Assembly (NCBI RefSeq): GCF_004087915.1
Contig: NZ_CP035108.1
Coordinates: 806,001 to 870,000 of the forward strand
Direction of reading: 5' to 3'
DNA: 64,000 bases
Origin: Geovibrio thiophilus
GTDB taxonomy: Bacteria; Chrysiogenota; Deferribacteres; Deferribacterales; Geovibrionaceae
The notes under the pieces were generated by a model, which saw only the letters and a program-made list of their open reading frames with translations, searched no databases and was not told the DNA's origin. Every line of letters begins with the position of its first letter. The first letter of the stretch is position 1. Of this stretch, positions 15,019 to 23,923 are shown piece after piece. The translations under genes were made by a program, and so were the position numbers.

Positions 15019-17202
15019 TTAAAATGAAGTAAGGTCGTTTATCGAGAGCTCAAGCAGTCTCGCTGCGTAACGGTAGTTATGCAGACCGAAGCTTTTATCC
15101 GAAATTATAAAGTTATAGTTGTAGGCAGCGCGGTTCAGGGCGCTTGTCAGGGCGGTGTTGCCCGTCACGCTGTAGGAGGCGGATATTTCACTTTCCGCCG
15201 CTCTTCCCGCGAGGGTGTTTATTCTTGCCTTAAGAGTGTCCATAAGAGTTCGTACATCCGCCGTTTTTCCCAGATAGTCGTACCTGCCGTCTGCGTCAGC
15301 CGTGACTCCCGTGTGGCATGAATCATTGCAGTAAGCGAGCCTGTCGCTTCTGTTTTCGCTCATTGCCATGCTGTGGGTTGTGCCTGCGTCTCTGTTCATA
15401 TGGCAGTCGGCGCAGTCAAGCAGAGCCTTGTGAGCAGCGGTGAGGCTAATTGTTTCGCCATAAGTCCAGCCGCCCTTGCCTTCAAACATCTCTGCCTGAG
15501 AGTTGTGGGGAACAGCGCCGATTCCCGCTCCGTCTGTGTTGTGGCATGTGTAGCATATTTTGCCGTCTCCTGCGTCTACAGTGACATTACCGCTGTAAAG
15601 CGTGAGCGTGTGGCTTCCCGATACTCTGAGCTGAGCGTTATGTCCGCCTTCACCGTGGGGGTCATGGCAGACATTGCAGGTTATGCCGCTGATTCTGTCC
15701 GTATCGGCGCGGGTTATTTCCGTTCCGAATATCATTCCGAGGGCTCCCTCTCCGCTGTGGCATTTGAAGCAGGCTTCATTTGTCACTACAATAGAGTTCG
15801 AGACTGTATGGGAATTTTCGTGTGTGCTTTCGCCGCCTGAGTCATGGAACTCAGCGAAGTGACCGCCGCTTTTGCCTGTGTCGTGGCAGGTGAGGCACAC
15901 GCCGGATGAGATTGATATGGTTGAGGGATGCCCCGTGAAGCTTATTGTGCCGCTCAGACCGCCTGTGAAGGTTGCTGTGGGACCGTGGCAGGCTTCGCAG
16001 GTAACGCCCTTGAGATGCGCGGATGCGCTGGAGGCGTCCGTATTAACCGTCATTGTATCGTCAAAACCGTAAACAGCCGGATAATCGTCCGTCCCGTTGC
16101 TGTTTCTGTCGGCTAAGAAAAGTCCTGTGCCGTGGCAGGTGGCGCATTCAGTGCTGTTTGCGTTTGTTACCGCCGTGTTATAGGCTCCGGCGTGTCCGCT
16201 TGCGCTCCAAGCAGTCTGGAGGTTTCTCATTATCTCCCTGCCGTACATATCTTTATGATCGGGAGCGGTGACGGAGCCGCTGTGGCAGAAAAGAAGGCAG
16301 TATGTTCTGTTGTTGTTTTTATCGTATGAATAGCCGAACACCTTGATTGTAAGGCTTTCTGAGGCTGTCTTGGTGCTTCCCGTAACAGTGGCGCTGACTG
16401 TGTAGTTTCCGAATGTGTCTGGAATGAACACTGCTTGGTTTCCGGAAACTAACGGAGTAAAAGAAGAACCGTCGGCTCTTTTTACTGTCCACTGAACATT
16501 CAGCACCGGTTCGCCGAACGCTGCCGTGTCAATATCGAGAGAGGTCTTCTCGCCGGGCTGCACATGCTCTGTTCCTCTTATCACGTCGGGAATCTGGATA
16601 TTTGACGGATCAGTGAAGTATTCGCTGTCCGCAAAGGCTTCTCTGTAGCTTTTGGACAGTAGCTTTATGAATTTCTTTGTCGCAGGAGTTTCAGCTTCGT
16701 TGAGGTACCCCGCGAAGAAGCTGAAAGGTATGTCAGTCGCGGAGCGGATAATCCCCGCTGCCGGTTTTGATGATGACTGAATGACTGCGCTGTTGTTTAT
16801 TATTGCGAGGAAAACAGTATTGGCGTCCGTTGCCGTGCCTGAAAGGGTGTAGGGTATTGTTATAACCGCGTCATATACAGCGGAAGGAGCCGAAGAGGAG
16901 GCTGCATCGGTAAATCTCACCGAAAAAACGGGAGAAAGAGCTGTGTAGCCGTCTTTGACATAGGCGGAGTCGGTTTTTTCTATGTATACAGTGGTTCCGG
17001 CGAGGGTCGGAATGCTCGCAGTGAGCGAAAAGCCTTCAAAGCTGCCTGTTCCTGTGTAGCTGAGTGTTCCGTCGGATGCGATCTTTGCGGTTGTAATGGT
17101 TCGTGTGTCGTCATCAACGGAAGGCTTGATACTGTCGCTCCCGCCGCATCCTCCGATCCATGCTATGCTTAATATAATCAATAAGACTCTAATAAATTTC
17201 AT
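15019..17202 (-). CDS. Large surface multiheme lipoprotein, 9 predicted hemes
   Basis: 727 residues. Lipobox GGC (Cys19) then Gly/Ser/Asp. The N-terminal third (to about 310) is beta-rich with an Ig/PKD-like segment ('NVQWTVKRADGSSFTPLVSGN...GNYTVSATVTGSTK'). The rest carries seven CXXCH (CATCH, CEACH, CLTCH, CFKCH, CNVCH, CYTCH, CADCH) and two CX3CH (CLLFCH, CNDSCH) sites. A helical tail ends the protein. Lipidation, Ig-like domains and position next to the porin suggest the extracellular terminal cytochrome. GAGGATAATAT precedes the ATG. Confidence 0.88.
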   Translation of the reverse strand: MKFIRVLLIILSIAWIGGCGGSDSIKPSVDDDTRTITTAKIASDGTLSYTGTGSFEGFSLTASIPTLAGTTVYIEKTDSAYVKDGYTALSPVFSVRFTDAASSSAPSAVYDAVITIPYTLSGTATDANTVFLAIINNSAVIQSSSKPAAGIIRSATDIPFSFFAGYLNEAETPATKKFIKLLSKSYREAFADSEYFTDPSNIQIPDVIRGTEHVQPGEKTSLDIDTAAFGEPVLNVQWTVKRADGSSFTPLVSGNQAVFIPDTFGNYTVSATVTGSTKTASESLTIKVFGYSYDKNNNRTYCLLFCHSGSVTAPDHKDMYGREIMRNLQTAWSASGHAGAYNTAVTNANSTECATCHGTGLFLADRNSNGTDDYPAVYGFDDTMTVNTDASSASAHLKGVTCEACHGPTATFTGGLSGTISFTGHPSTISISSGVCLTCHDTGKSGGHFAEFHDSGGESTHENSHTVSNSIVVTNEACFKCHSGEGALGMIFGTEITRADTDRISGITCNVCHDPHGEGGHNAQLRVSGSHTLTLYSGNVTVDAGDGKICYTCHNTDGAGIGAVPHNSQAEMFEGKGGWTYGETISLTAAHKALLDCADCHMNRDAGTTHSMAMSENRSDRLAYCNDSCHTGVTADADGRYDYLGKTADVRTLMDTLKARINTLAGRAAESEISASYSVTGNTALTSALNRAAYNYNFIISDKSFGLHNYRYAARLLELSINDLTSF

Positions 17203-17221
17203 ATATTATCCTCTTCAATAT

Positions 17222-18214
17222 TCACTTTGCTTCTGCGTTATGCTTATCTGTAAGAACTTTAAGGAGCTCTGCGGTATTTTGCTCATCATGACATTTCGCG
17301 CAAAGCTGATCCTTGGTCACATTATCTGCGCTGAGCAGCAGGGGGTCGCTTGAGTAGTGCGGAGTATGGCAGTCAGAGCAGTCCAGCGTTTTATTGAATT
17401 TTTCCATGTATACCTTGTCAACGGGGTGGAACTTGATGTAGCTTTTCTGATGGTAGTTGAAGCCGAGTTCGCTGGAAGCGTGACATCCGTCGCAGAGCTC
17501 GTTAACAGGCTTTCTCAGATGAGTTTTATCCGTGGATTTGTGCGGCGAGTGGCATATGGTGCAGAAACCCGCTGCAACCGGACCGTGAACGTACTGGGAG
17601 GATTTCATCTGTATGCTGAAATTATTGTGGCACTTGAGGCATGTTTCCGAAAAAGGCTCCTGCGGGATAAGGTTGTTGTCTTTTTCATGGCACTCAAAGC
17701 ACTTAGCCTGTTTTACCGGAGCATGTACCCACGTGCCCATGAATTTATCCCTGTGGCAGTTCACACAGTCGTTGAGATCCTGAAACCTGTGACAGGCGAG
17801 GCATATTTCCCTCCTGTCGCTGCTGTGGAAATTCATATAGCCTTCTGTCCAGTCACTGATGGTGGTGGGAGAATCAACTTTGTTCACCTGTACGGTGTTA
17901 ACATCCTTGCCCTGAGTGACGATTATAGTATTCTCTCCTGCGTTGAGCTTGAGAATTGTCATGAGCATGTAGAAGTTCTCACCGTTTGCGTCCTTTGACT
18001 CAATGAGCTTCTTAACGCTCTTCACCCCGTTGATTTCTATGGTAACAGGGTCTTTTGCAGACGACTTTCCTATTATGTGTATGTCACTGACGGACTTCAC
18101 TTTATTAGTGATCGGGAAAATTATTTCCAACTTAGCGAAAGCCTGCGGGGTGAGCAGGAAAACGCTACTCAGAACCAATATTATAATTTTCCGGCAACCG
18201 AATCTCTTCAGCAT
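17222..18214 (-). CDS. Octaheme cytochrome with N-terminal beta domain
   Basis: About 330 residues from the ATG at 18214, which has AAGGGGA upstream; a longer start at 18238 is possible. It overlaps the previous gene by about 50 bases. Signal peptide 'KIIILVLSSVFLLTPQAFA', then a beta-sandwich-like region (about 30-125, 'HIIGKSSAKDPVTIEINGV') and eight CXXCH sites (CLACH, CVNCH, CFECH, CLKCH, CTICH, CDGCH, CSDCH, CAKCH). 'HAPV', 'HGPV' and 'FHPV' segments supply likely distal His ligands, as in the 15-heme protein on the other strand. No lipobox, so probably periplasmic. Confidence 0.87.
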   Translation of the reverse strand: MLKRFGCRKIIILVLSSVFLLTPQAFAKLEIIFPITNKVKSVSDIHIIGKSSAKDPVTIEINGVKSVKKLIESKDANGENFYMLMTILKLNAGENTIIVTQGKDVNTVQVNKVDSPTTISDWTEGYMNFHSSDRREICLACHRFQDLNDCVNCHRDKFMGTWVHAPVKQAKCFECHEKDNNLIPQEPFSETCLKCHNNFSIQMKSSQYVHGPVAAGFCTICHSPHKSTDKTHLRKPVNELCDGCHASSELGFNYHQKSYIKFHPVDKVYMEKFNKTLDCSDCHTPHYSSDPLLLSADNVTKDQLCAKCHDEQNTAELLKVLTDKHNAEAK

Positions 18215-19100
18215 GTGCACTGTCCCCTTGTGATTCATATATTTTCTTCAGGTAATAATTGATTTTGTTTTTATCCCCGTAGCTGTCCTTAATACCGTTG
18301 AGGATTTGCAGAGCGTTGTCGCTGTCGCCCTTCAGGTACGCGGCAATTCCGCTGTAGAGAACGCATTCCGTGCTGTCCGTACAGGCTGAGAAGGCGGCGT
18401 ATGCCCTGTCTGCGGCTTTGAGCCTCAGATAGGTCTGCCCGAGGAGAAGTTTTCCCTTATCATCAAGTTCCGCCGCATTAACCTTGTCCATCTCGTGCAC
18501 TGCCGCCTCAAGCTCGCCTTTTTTGGCAAGCATGAGAACCAGATTCATCCGGGGAACAATTTTTTTATAATTTTCGGACTTTTCGGCGGCGTCAATCATT
18601 TCAGCAAGCCGTGCTTCATCGGTTTTGCCCGCAAGATAGGATAGATAAACAGGTGTGAGCGCGGCGAAGCTGCCGTCCTTGCCGATCATTCCGGCTGCTT
18701 TGTCCTCTTTTATAAAAAGCATATAGGGCGCATCCTCAGCGGGAGCGGCTTTGTAGATACAGGCTTTGCTGTCTGACTTGCCGAAGAATGAGTAAAGCGT
18801 TTTTTTCTCTGCGCCGGAAGCATCCGCACAGAAGCACTTTACTCCTTCAAAGTTATTACAGTCTTTAAGAAATTCAGCGAGAATATTAAGATCGAATCTC
18901 TTTGTGTGATCAAAGAACAGCACGGCTTTTCCGCCGTGCGGATTCTTTATTTCCGAAACGGACGAAAAAACCGGTTCAGCGTCGGAAGCCGCCTTGAGCG
19001 CACTTCCGGTATCCGCCGCATGGGCGCCCGCGGCGGAAAAAACCGCCGCTGAAAGCGCCGCCGCACAAAGTGTATTTCTCATACTCGAAAATGAAAGCAT
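18165..19100 (-). CDS. Exported thioredoxin-fold/TPR protein (cytochrome partner 2)
   Basis: 311 residues with a signal peptide ending 'AGAHAA'. Residues about 55-150 are thioredoxin-like ('GKAVLFFDHTKRFDLNILAEFLKDC') without a CXXC active site; residues 185-300 are TPR helices. It is a diverged paralogue of the protein at 10541-11461 and, like it, directly follows a very large cytochrome: its ATG comes immediately after the 28-heme stop codon. A shared accessory function for multiheme cytochromes is inferred. Confidence 0.78.
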   Translation of the reverse strand: MLSFSSMRNTLCAAALSAAVFSAAGAHAADTGSALKAASDAEPVFSSVSEIKNPHGGKAVLFFDHTKRFDLNILAEFLKDCNNFEGVKCFCADASGAEKKTLYSFFGKSDSKACIYKAAPAEDAPYMLFIKEDKAAGMIGKDGSFAALTPVYLSYLAGKTDEARLAEMIDAAEKSENYKKIVPRMNLVLMLAKKGELEAAVHEMDKVNAAELDDKGKLLLGQTYLRLKAADRAYAAFSACTDSTECVLYSGIAAYLKGDSDNALQILNGIKDSYGDKNKINYYLKKIYESQGDSAHAEEIRLPENYNIGSE

Positions 19101-22100
19101 TTAATTACCCTGAAGTTTTTGCAGGTTCTGCTGTATTATAAACAGGTTCCTGAGCACTTCGGATTCGCCTATCTGTTTGTTTCTGCCTTGTCTGTAAGCC
19201 TTGTCATGAAATTTGGAGAAAAGTTCTTCCGTAAGATCACCGTGGCATACCGAGCAGAATTTCTCTTTTACTTCAAGCTTCAGGAAACTGTCTTTATCAG
19301 TTCCTTCCACATTGTAGGCTGCCTCCGTGCTTCCCTTTTTCCAAACGTGCGGATCGTGGCATGTCTGGCAGGTTATAGAACCTTCCGCAGATACCTTTCC
19401 GCCGTCATCGTACAGGAAAGCTTTATACTGCTCTCTGTACGGGAATATTTTAAATATTCTGTCATGGGCGGTGACTTCCGGAATTTTTTTGTAGCCGTAG
19501 CCGTCCTTCTTGTGGCAGTCGCCGCACATTTCAAACGCGAACACCGACTTTCTGCCCTGCTCAAAAGCCCACATAAGCTTGTTGTCTTTGTGGAAGTTGT
19601 GAGGCATATGGCAGACGTAGCATGCGTTTGTCTCAGCCGTCTGTCTGACCTTATCGGTCATATAGTCCAGCTTCGCAAGGTTATGCTCCGAGTACACTAC
19701 GTTTTTCTGATCCGCATGGCAGGCAAGGCACATATTGCTTTCGCCTGTGTCTCTCACCATGCCTTTAACGGCGCCGTGCACATCGTGGCATGTTGAGCAT
19801 ACTATTTTTCCGTCAAGAAGGTAAATATCAATTTCTTTTTTTAGTTTAACATTTGTCGGGTGGCTTGTGGTAATTTTTGTTTTTTCCGCCGCTTTTCCGT
19901 CACTGTGGCAGCTTTTGCAGATCGTTTCAAAGTCTGTTCCCAGAGCCTTGTCGAAGAGGAAATATCCGCTGTTGTGCACCATGTGGCACGCGCCGCAGGA
20001 GTTTCCTTCATTTTTCGCCTTCTCAAACTCCGTTACTTGCTTCTCAAAGTTCGCGACGTTATGTTTTGACTTGGCGAAGTCTTTTTTATCGCCGTGGCAG
20101 CTCTGGCAGAAATTGCCCTCCTTCATCAGCTCCTTATTAAGGAAGCTGTTGCTGAAGGTGCCTTCTTCGCCTTTTTTAGGTCCGTTCTGGTGAACGGTGT
20201 GGCAGCCGGAGCAGTACAGGAAGTATTCGCCGTCTTTTTCGGTGAGGAACTTGCCGTATTTTTCATGGGCTTCAATTTTGCCGAGCTTGTGTCCGTCATG
20301 TACTGTTTTTTTGGAGGCGGAACCTTTTTCGCTATGGCAGACGAAGCAGTAGTCGTCCTTGGTTTTGTATGCGTACTCGATGGTCATGATGTTCTCATCC
20401 GTTTTAGCGTTGTGAACACTGTGGCACTGTCCGCACACGGGAGCTTCCGCCTTATCCTTCTCTCTTATATCGTGGTCTGTTCCGATTATCTCTTTCTTTC
20501 CTTCGTGGCATGCTGAGCAGAAATCATCGAAATCCGCAAAGTCGCCCCGCAGGAAGTCTTTGTCTATTTTGCCCTTTTTAGAGGGTTTATGCGGGTCATG
20601 GCAGCTTGTGCAGGTGAAGGTTTCGTCGGTAAGCTTGAAACGTTCGTCCACCTTGCCCTTAGTTTTGATATTGACCGGGTGGGAGTGTGCGCCCGTAACC
20701 TTCTTCTCCGCGCTTCCGCCGGGTTTATGGCAGTCCGCGCAGCCGTCTTCCTCTTTCTTAATCAGGAGGCGTTTATTGGTGCTGTTGTGAATCTTATGGC
20801 AGTCAAAACAGCCGTTTTTAAGCTTCTCTTTGCCGTGCAGGGTGTTCTCCACCATTTTCTTTTCATCATGGCAGACAATGCAGAGAGCGCCGTTAGCAGC
20901 CTCAACTCTGAGGAAGTTTTTGTCCTTGGAGTGCACATCGTGGCATGTGGCGCAGGTGACCATTTTCTGTTTGGATTTATCGCCGCCTATTTCAGTGAAG
21001 AACTGTTTGACCTCGCCGAAGAGGGGGAGCTTTTCATAGGCTTTCATATCCGTTTTTATGTCCTTGCCCACAGGGTGGTTAAACATTGCGGTGGATATGA
21101 CCTTTTCCTTGGCGAATCCTTTTTCCTTGTGGCAGCTTAAGCATCCTTTGGTGATCATGTCGTCATTAGTGTTGGGCAGAGCCAGCGACCATCCGTGGGG
21201 ATCATGGCAGCTTTCGCATGTGCCTTTTTCGTGTGCCGTCTTGCCGTCTTTGGTGACGAAGCCTTTCGTTGTTTTCATGTCATGCTTGGAATCAACTACA
21301 GTCTTCTGTTTTTCATGGCAGACGAAGCAGAGCGAGCTGTCGGCGTTGCCGCGCAGCAGAAGAGTTTCGGTTTTTGCCTTATGCACTGAGTGGCATGTGA
21401 GGCATATCACCTCGTTGCCTGCTCCGTATGAGCCGCCTTCGACTTTGATTTTGTTTATTTCCGTTGTATTGTCGTGTTTTATGTTAATCGGGTGGTTCAG
21501 CATGCCCTTGAGGTAGTTGTGGTCCTTGTCGCTTACCTTGTCAAGGTGGCATGTCGCGCAGAGTTCCGAATGGTTTCTGTAGTTAATAAGGAGCTTTTCC
21601 TCTTTTGGTGAGTGGGGTGTGTGGCAGCTCTGGCAGATAACCTCGCCTTTGGCGCCGAGCTTTCCGTCCAGCCTGTGTATCCTTGAGGCTACTTCATCCC
21701 TGTTTTCCTTAACCGGACTCATGGGGTGGGTGATGCCCATCTTTGCGGTGCCAACATCCTTGTGACAGGCTCTGCAAAGCTCTGAGTTTGCATTGTCCAT
21801 CCTCAGGAATACGCTTTTTTCAACCCCTTCATCCCTCGGCGCGCCGGTTGAGTGAGCTGAGTGACATGTGCGGCAGTCAATTTTGCCGTCCGTAAGGGGA
21901 AGAGCCGCGGGAATGGACATGTGCGCGGGGATCTTATCAAGCTTGTGTACATCACCCGTCCATATCTTAATGCGGCTGTCGCCTACCGTACCGTTATGGC
22001 AGGAGAAGCACATTCTTTCAGTGGCAACGACTTTATCCTTCTGAAATTCAACCAGCGGAGTTCCTTTGAGATCAAAGAGAAATTCAGGCATCCATTCATA

Positions 22101-22211
22101 GTGACAGATGGAGCATTCCTTTGAGGAATCGGGGTTCAGTTTTTCCGTTTGAGCCTCTGCGCTGAAAAAGCAAAATATCAGGGCTGTGAGTAAAAAAAAC
22201 AGACTTCTCAA
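19101..22211 (-). CDS. Giant 28-heme c-type cytochrome
   Basis: 1036 residues beginning at a TTG codon with GGAG five bases upstream, overlapping the NHL gene stop by four bases. Signal peptide 'SLFFLLTALIFCFFSAEA'. I count 28 CXXCH sites, spread evenly, one per about 36 residues, many followed by 'DPH', 'SVH', 'DVH', 'MVH' or 'TPH'. The regular 'FxxCHxxH' units look like an expanded array of a small diheme module, so the protein may form a long heme wire through the periplasm. Lys/Asp-rich linkers make it very polar; no membrane anchor is visible. Confidence 0.93.
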   Translation of the reverse strand: MRSLFFLLTALIFCFFSAEAQTEKLNPDSSKECSICHYEWMPEFLFDLKGTPLVEFQKDKVVATERMCFSCHNGTVGDSRIKIWTGDVHKLDKIPAHMSIPAALPLTDGKIDCRTCHSAHSTGAPRDEGVEKSVFLRMDNANSELCRACHKDVGTAKMGITHPMSPVKENRDEVASRIHRLDGKLGAKGEVICQSCHTPHSPKEEKLLINYRNHSELCATCHLDKVSDKDHNYLKGMLNHPINIKHDNTTEINKIKVEGGSYGAGNEVICLTCHSVHKAKTETLLLRGNADSSLCFVCHEKQKTVVDSKHDMKTTKGFVTKDGKTAHEKGTCESCHDPHGWSLALPNTNDDMITKGCLSCHKEKGFAKEKVISTAMFNHPVGKDIKTDMKAYEKLPLFGEVKQFFTEIGGDKSKQKMVTCATCHDVHSKDKNFLRVEAANGALCIVCHDEKKMVENTLHGKEKLKNGCFDCHKIHNSTNKRLLIKKEEDGCADCHKPGGSAEKKVTGAHSHPVNIKTKGKVDERFKLTDETFTCTSCHDPHKPSKKGKIDKDFLRGDFADFDDFCSACHEGKKEIIGTDHDIREKDKAEAPVCGQCHSVHNAKTDENIMTIEYAYKTKDDYCFVCHSEKGSASKKTVHDGHKLGKIEAHEKYGKFLTEKDGEYFLYCSGCHTVHQNGPKKGEEGTFSNSFLNKELMKEGNFCQSCHGDKKDFAKSKHNVANFEKQVTEFEKAKNEGNSCGACHMVHNSGYFLFDKALGTDFETICKSCHSDGKAAEKTKITTSHPTNVKLKKEIDIYLLDGKIVCSTCHDVHGAVKGMVRDTGESNMCLACHADQKNVVYSEHNLAKLDYMTDKVRQTAETNACYVCHMPHNFHKDNKLMWAFEQGRKSVFAFEMCGDCHKKDGYGYKKIPEVTAHDRIFKIFPYREQYKAFLYDDGGKVSAEGSITCQTCHDPHVWKKGSTEAAYNVEGTDKDSFLKLEVKEKFCSVCHGDLTEELFSKFHDKAYRQGRNKQIGESEVLRNLFIIQQNLQKLQGN

Positions 22212-23077
22212 TTTTTCTCCTTCAACTGAAAAATGAATACTGTTTTCTCGAAGGCATCCACCACGGCAAGCGTGTTTCCGTTAATCCTTATATGGGTTAC
22301 GGAGCCGAATCTGAGCTTTTTGCCGCTTGCGTCGGTGAGAACACCCGCAAATTTTCCGTCTTTATCGAAATACTGTATGAGACCCGTATATCCGTCGGCT
22401 ACGAACAGATTAACGCCCTTGTGGAGCGCTATGCCTGTGGGGCGGTAGAACTGACCCTGATTTATTCCCCATCCGCCGATAAATTCGTAAAATTTCAGTT
22501 CCTTTGTAATTTTCTGTATTCTTGTATTCAGGACTTCCGAGACCAGAAGCTGACCGGACTGATTAAATGCCACTGCGTAGGGATACCAGAACTGAAGACG
22601 CTCCTTGCCGTATCTGCCTGCGCTTGCCGCTTCCTTTGCCTCCGCAAGGTCTATTTTTACTATTCTGTGGTTGTCATTATCCGCCACATAAGCGTAACCG
22701 CTGCTGACAACGACATCCGTCGGGTCGAAAACGGCGAGTTTCGCCGAGGAATAGACCTCAAACTTTGAGGAGATCATGTCCAGAGAGTGTCCCTTGCTGT
22801 TGCAGAAAAGATAGTAGTTGCCGTTCCTGACGAAACAGTTGCCGCCTTTGAGAAATTCTTTTTTCACGGAAGATACGGCACTGCCGTTTTTGTAAACAGT
22901 GTAGCTCCCGTTAAAAGCATCGTATACTCCGGCTGTGTCTGATGATTCTATGACAACGTCAGCCGGAGTGGTCTGTTTTCCGGATGTGACTTTATACAGA
23001 AGGGACGCGCTGAACTCCAGCGCGTGCCCCTGTGTTATTGCCGAAAATATTATTACTGCCGCAAGTAAGATTTTCAC
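22208..23077 (-). CDS. Exported NHL-repeat beta-propeller protein
   Basis: 289 residues, GTG start directly after the stop of the previous gene. Signal peptide 'KILLAAVIIFSAITQGHA'. NHL-type blades are visible: 'PTDVVVSSGYAYVADNDNHRIVKID', 'PYAVAFNQSGQLLVSEVLNTRIQKI', 'PTGIALHKGVNLFVADGYTGLIQYFDKDGKF', 'FGSVTHIRINGNTLAVVDAFEKTVFIF'. Propellers of this kind are scaffolds; here one is transcribed between the inner-membrane quinol module and the 28-heme cytochrome and overlaps the latter, so it may hold these parts together. No heme or catalytic residues are seen. Confidence 0.88.
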   Translation of the reverse strand: MKILLAAVIIFSAITQGHALEFSASLLYKVTSGKQTTPADVVIESSDTAGVYDAFNGSYTVYKNGSAVSSVKKEFLKGGNCFVRNGNYYLFCNSKGHSLDMISSKFEVYSSAKLAVFDPTDVVVSSGYAYVADNDNHRIVKIDLAEAKEAASAGRYGKERLQFWYPYAVAFNQSGQLLVSEVLNTRIQKITKELKFYEFIGGWGINQGQFYRPTGIALHKGVNLFVADGYTGLIQYFDKDGKFAGVLTDASGKKLRFGSVTHIRINGNTLAVVDAFEKTVFIFQLKEKN

Positions 23078-23923
23078 TTAGTTTTCCTCACTGGGTTTCA
23101 GGAAGTTAGGTATGTAAAATTCCTTGTACCTGTCGATCATTCCCGCAACTTCGTTTCCGACTATCTGCGCCATCCTTCTGTCGGTGTAGCCTATTTCCTT
23201 AAGCGGAAGATAAGAGTCGTTGACATTGGGGTTGTGGCATTCGTTGCATTTGACTGAATCCTCAAGCGTGCTCATGGGTCTGTGAATTACTTTGAGCGAA
23301 GCGCTTTTCGCAGCGGGAACCATTTCTCCGACTTTGCTTTTGAACTCGCCGACATATTTGATCATAGGCTTGGTGTCGAACACTCTGGGCTCTTCACCGC
23401 CTCTGTTGAGGGGCATGAGCTTGTAGGGGGTGTCTTTGAGGAAGAAGCCTGTGTCAATGCTGGATTTTTCGTCTCCGGTGACCTTGTCGTACCAAACGTA
23501 TTTATGGTCGCCCGGGGTTTCGCTTTTTATATGGCAGGTTTCGCATGCCATAAAGTAAGCGTGCATATTAAGGAAGGCTCGGATCTCCTTTTTCTTGTCA
23601 TGGGGTACGTCCCCGTGGCAGGAAACACAGAGGTTGCGGCTGTCAGTAACAGCTTTCGCCTCAGTTTTGTGGAAATCATACAGCTTGTGGATCTGGCTTA
23701 TATCCTTGTACGCGAGCCCTGCGTTCTTGGCGTCCACGCCTTCAAGCATTTCCTGATAGAGCCTGTCCTCTTTGCTGAGGCTGTCCGCGTGGGCTTCGCC
23801 GTGCGGGGCGTGGTGCCATATGTGCATAACGAGTATGAACACTATGTAAGTGGAGTATACAAGGAACGCTATGCCTGCAAGGCAGTATAAATATCTTACA
23901 AAAGCGGGTCTCTGCTTACTCAT
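23078..23923 (-). CDS. Membrane-anchored triheme cytochrome c
   Basis: 281 residues. One N-terminal membrane helix ('YLYCLAGIAFLVYSTYIVFILVMHIWH') acts as an anchor; the periplasmic part has CVSCH, CETCH and CNECH. It overlaps the cytochrome b gene by eight bases. With that gene and the C-terminally anchored multiheme protein it forms a likely quinol:cytochrome c oxidoreductase module, comparable in parts to the Cbc complexes of Geobacter. Assignment to a particular Cbc type is not possible by eye. Confidence 0.87.
   Translation of the reverse strand: MSKQRPAFVRYLYCLAGIAFLVYSTYIVFILVMHIWHHAPHGEAHADSLSKEDRLYQEMLEGVDAKNAGLAYKDISQIHKLYDFHKTEAKAVTDSRNLCVSCHGDVPHDKKKEIRAFLNMHAYFMACETCHIKSETPGDHKYVWYDKVTGDEKSSIDTGFFLKDTPYKLMPLNRGGEEPRVFDTKPMIKYVGEFKSKVGEMVPAAKSASLKVIHRPMSTLEDSVKCNECHNPNVNDSYLPLKEIGYTDRRMAQIVGNEVAGMIDRYKEFYIPNFLKPSEEN

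Noticed and set aside
19119-21516. Several long open frames antisense to the 28-heme gene
   Set aside because: The even CXXCH spacing and codon pattern of the - strand frame are decisive; repetitive codons create long antisense frames.
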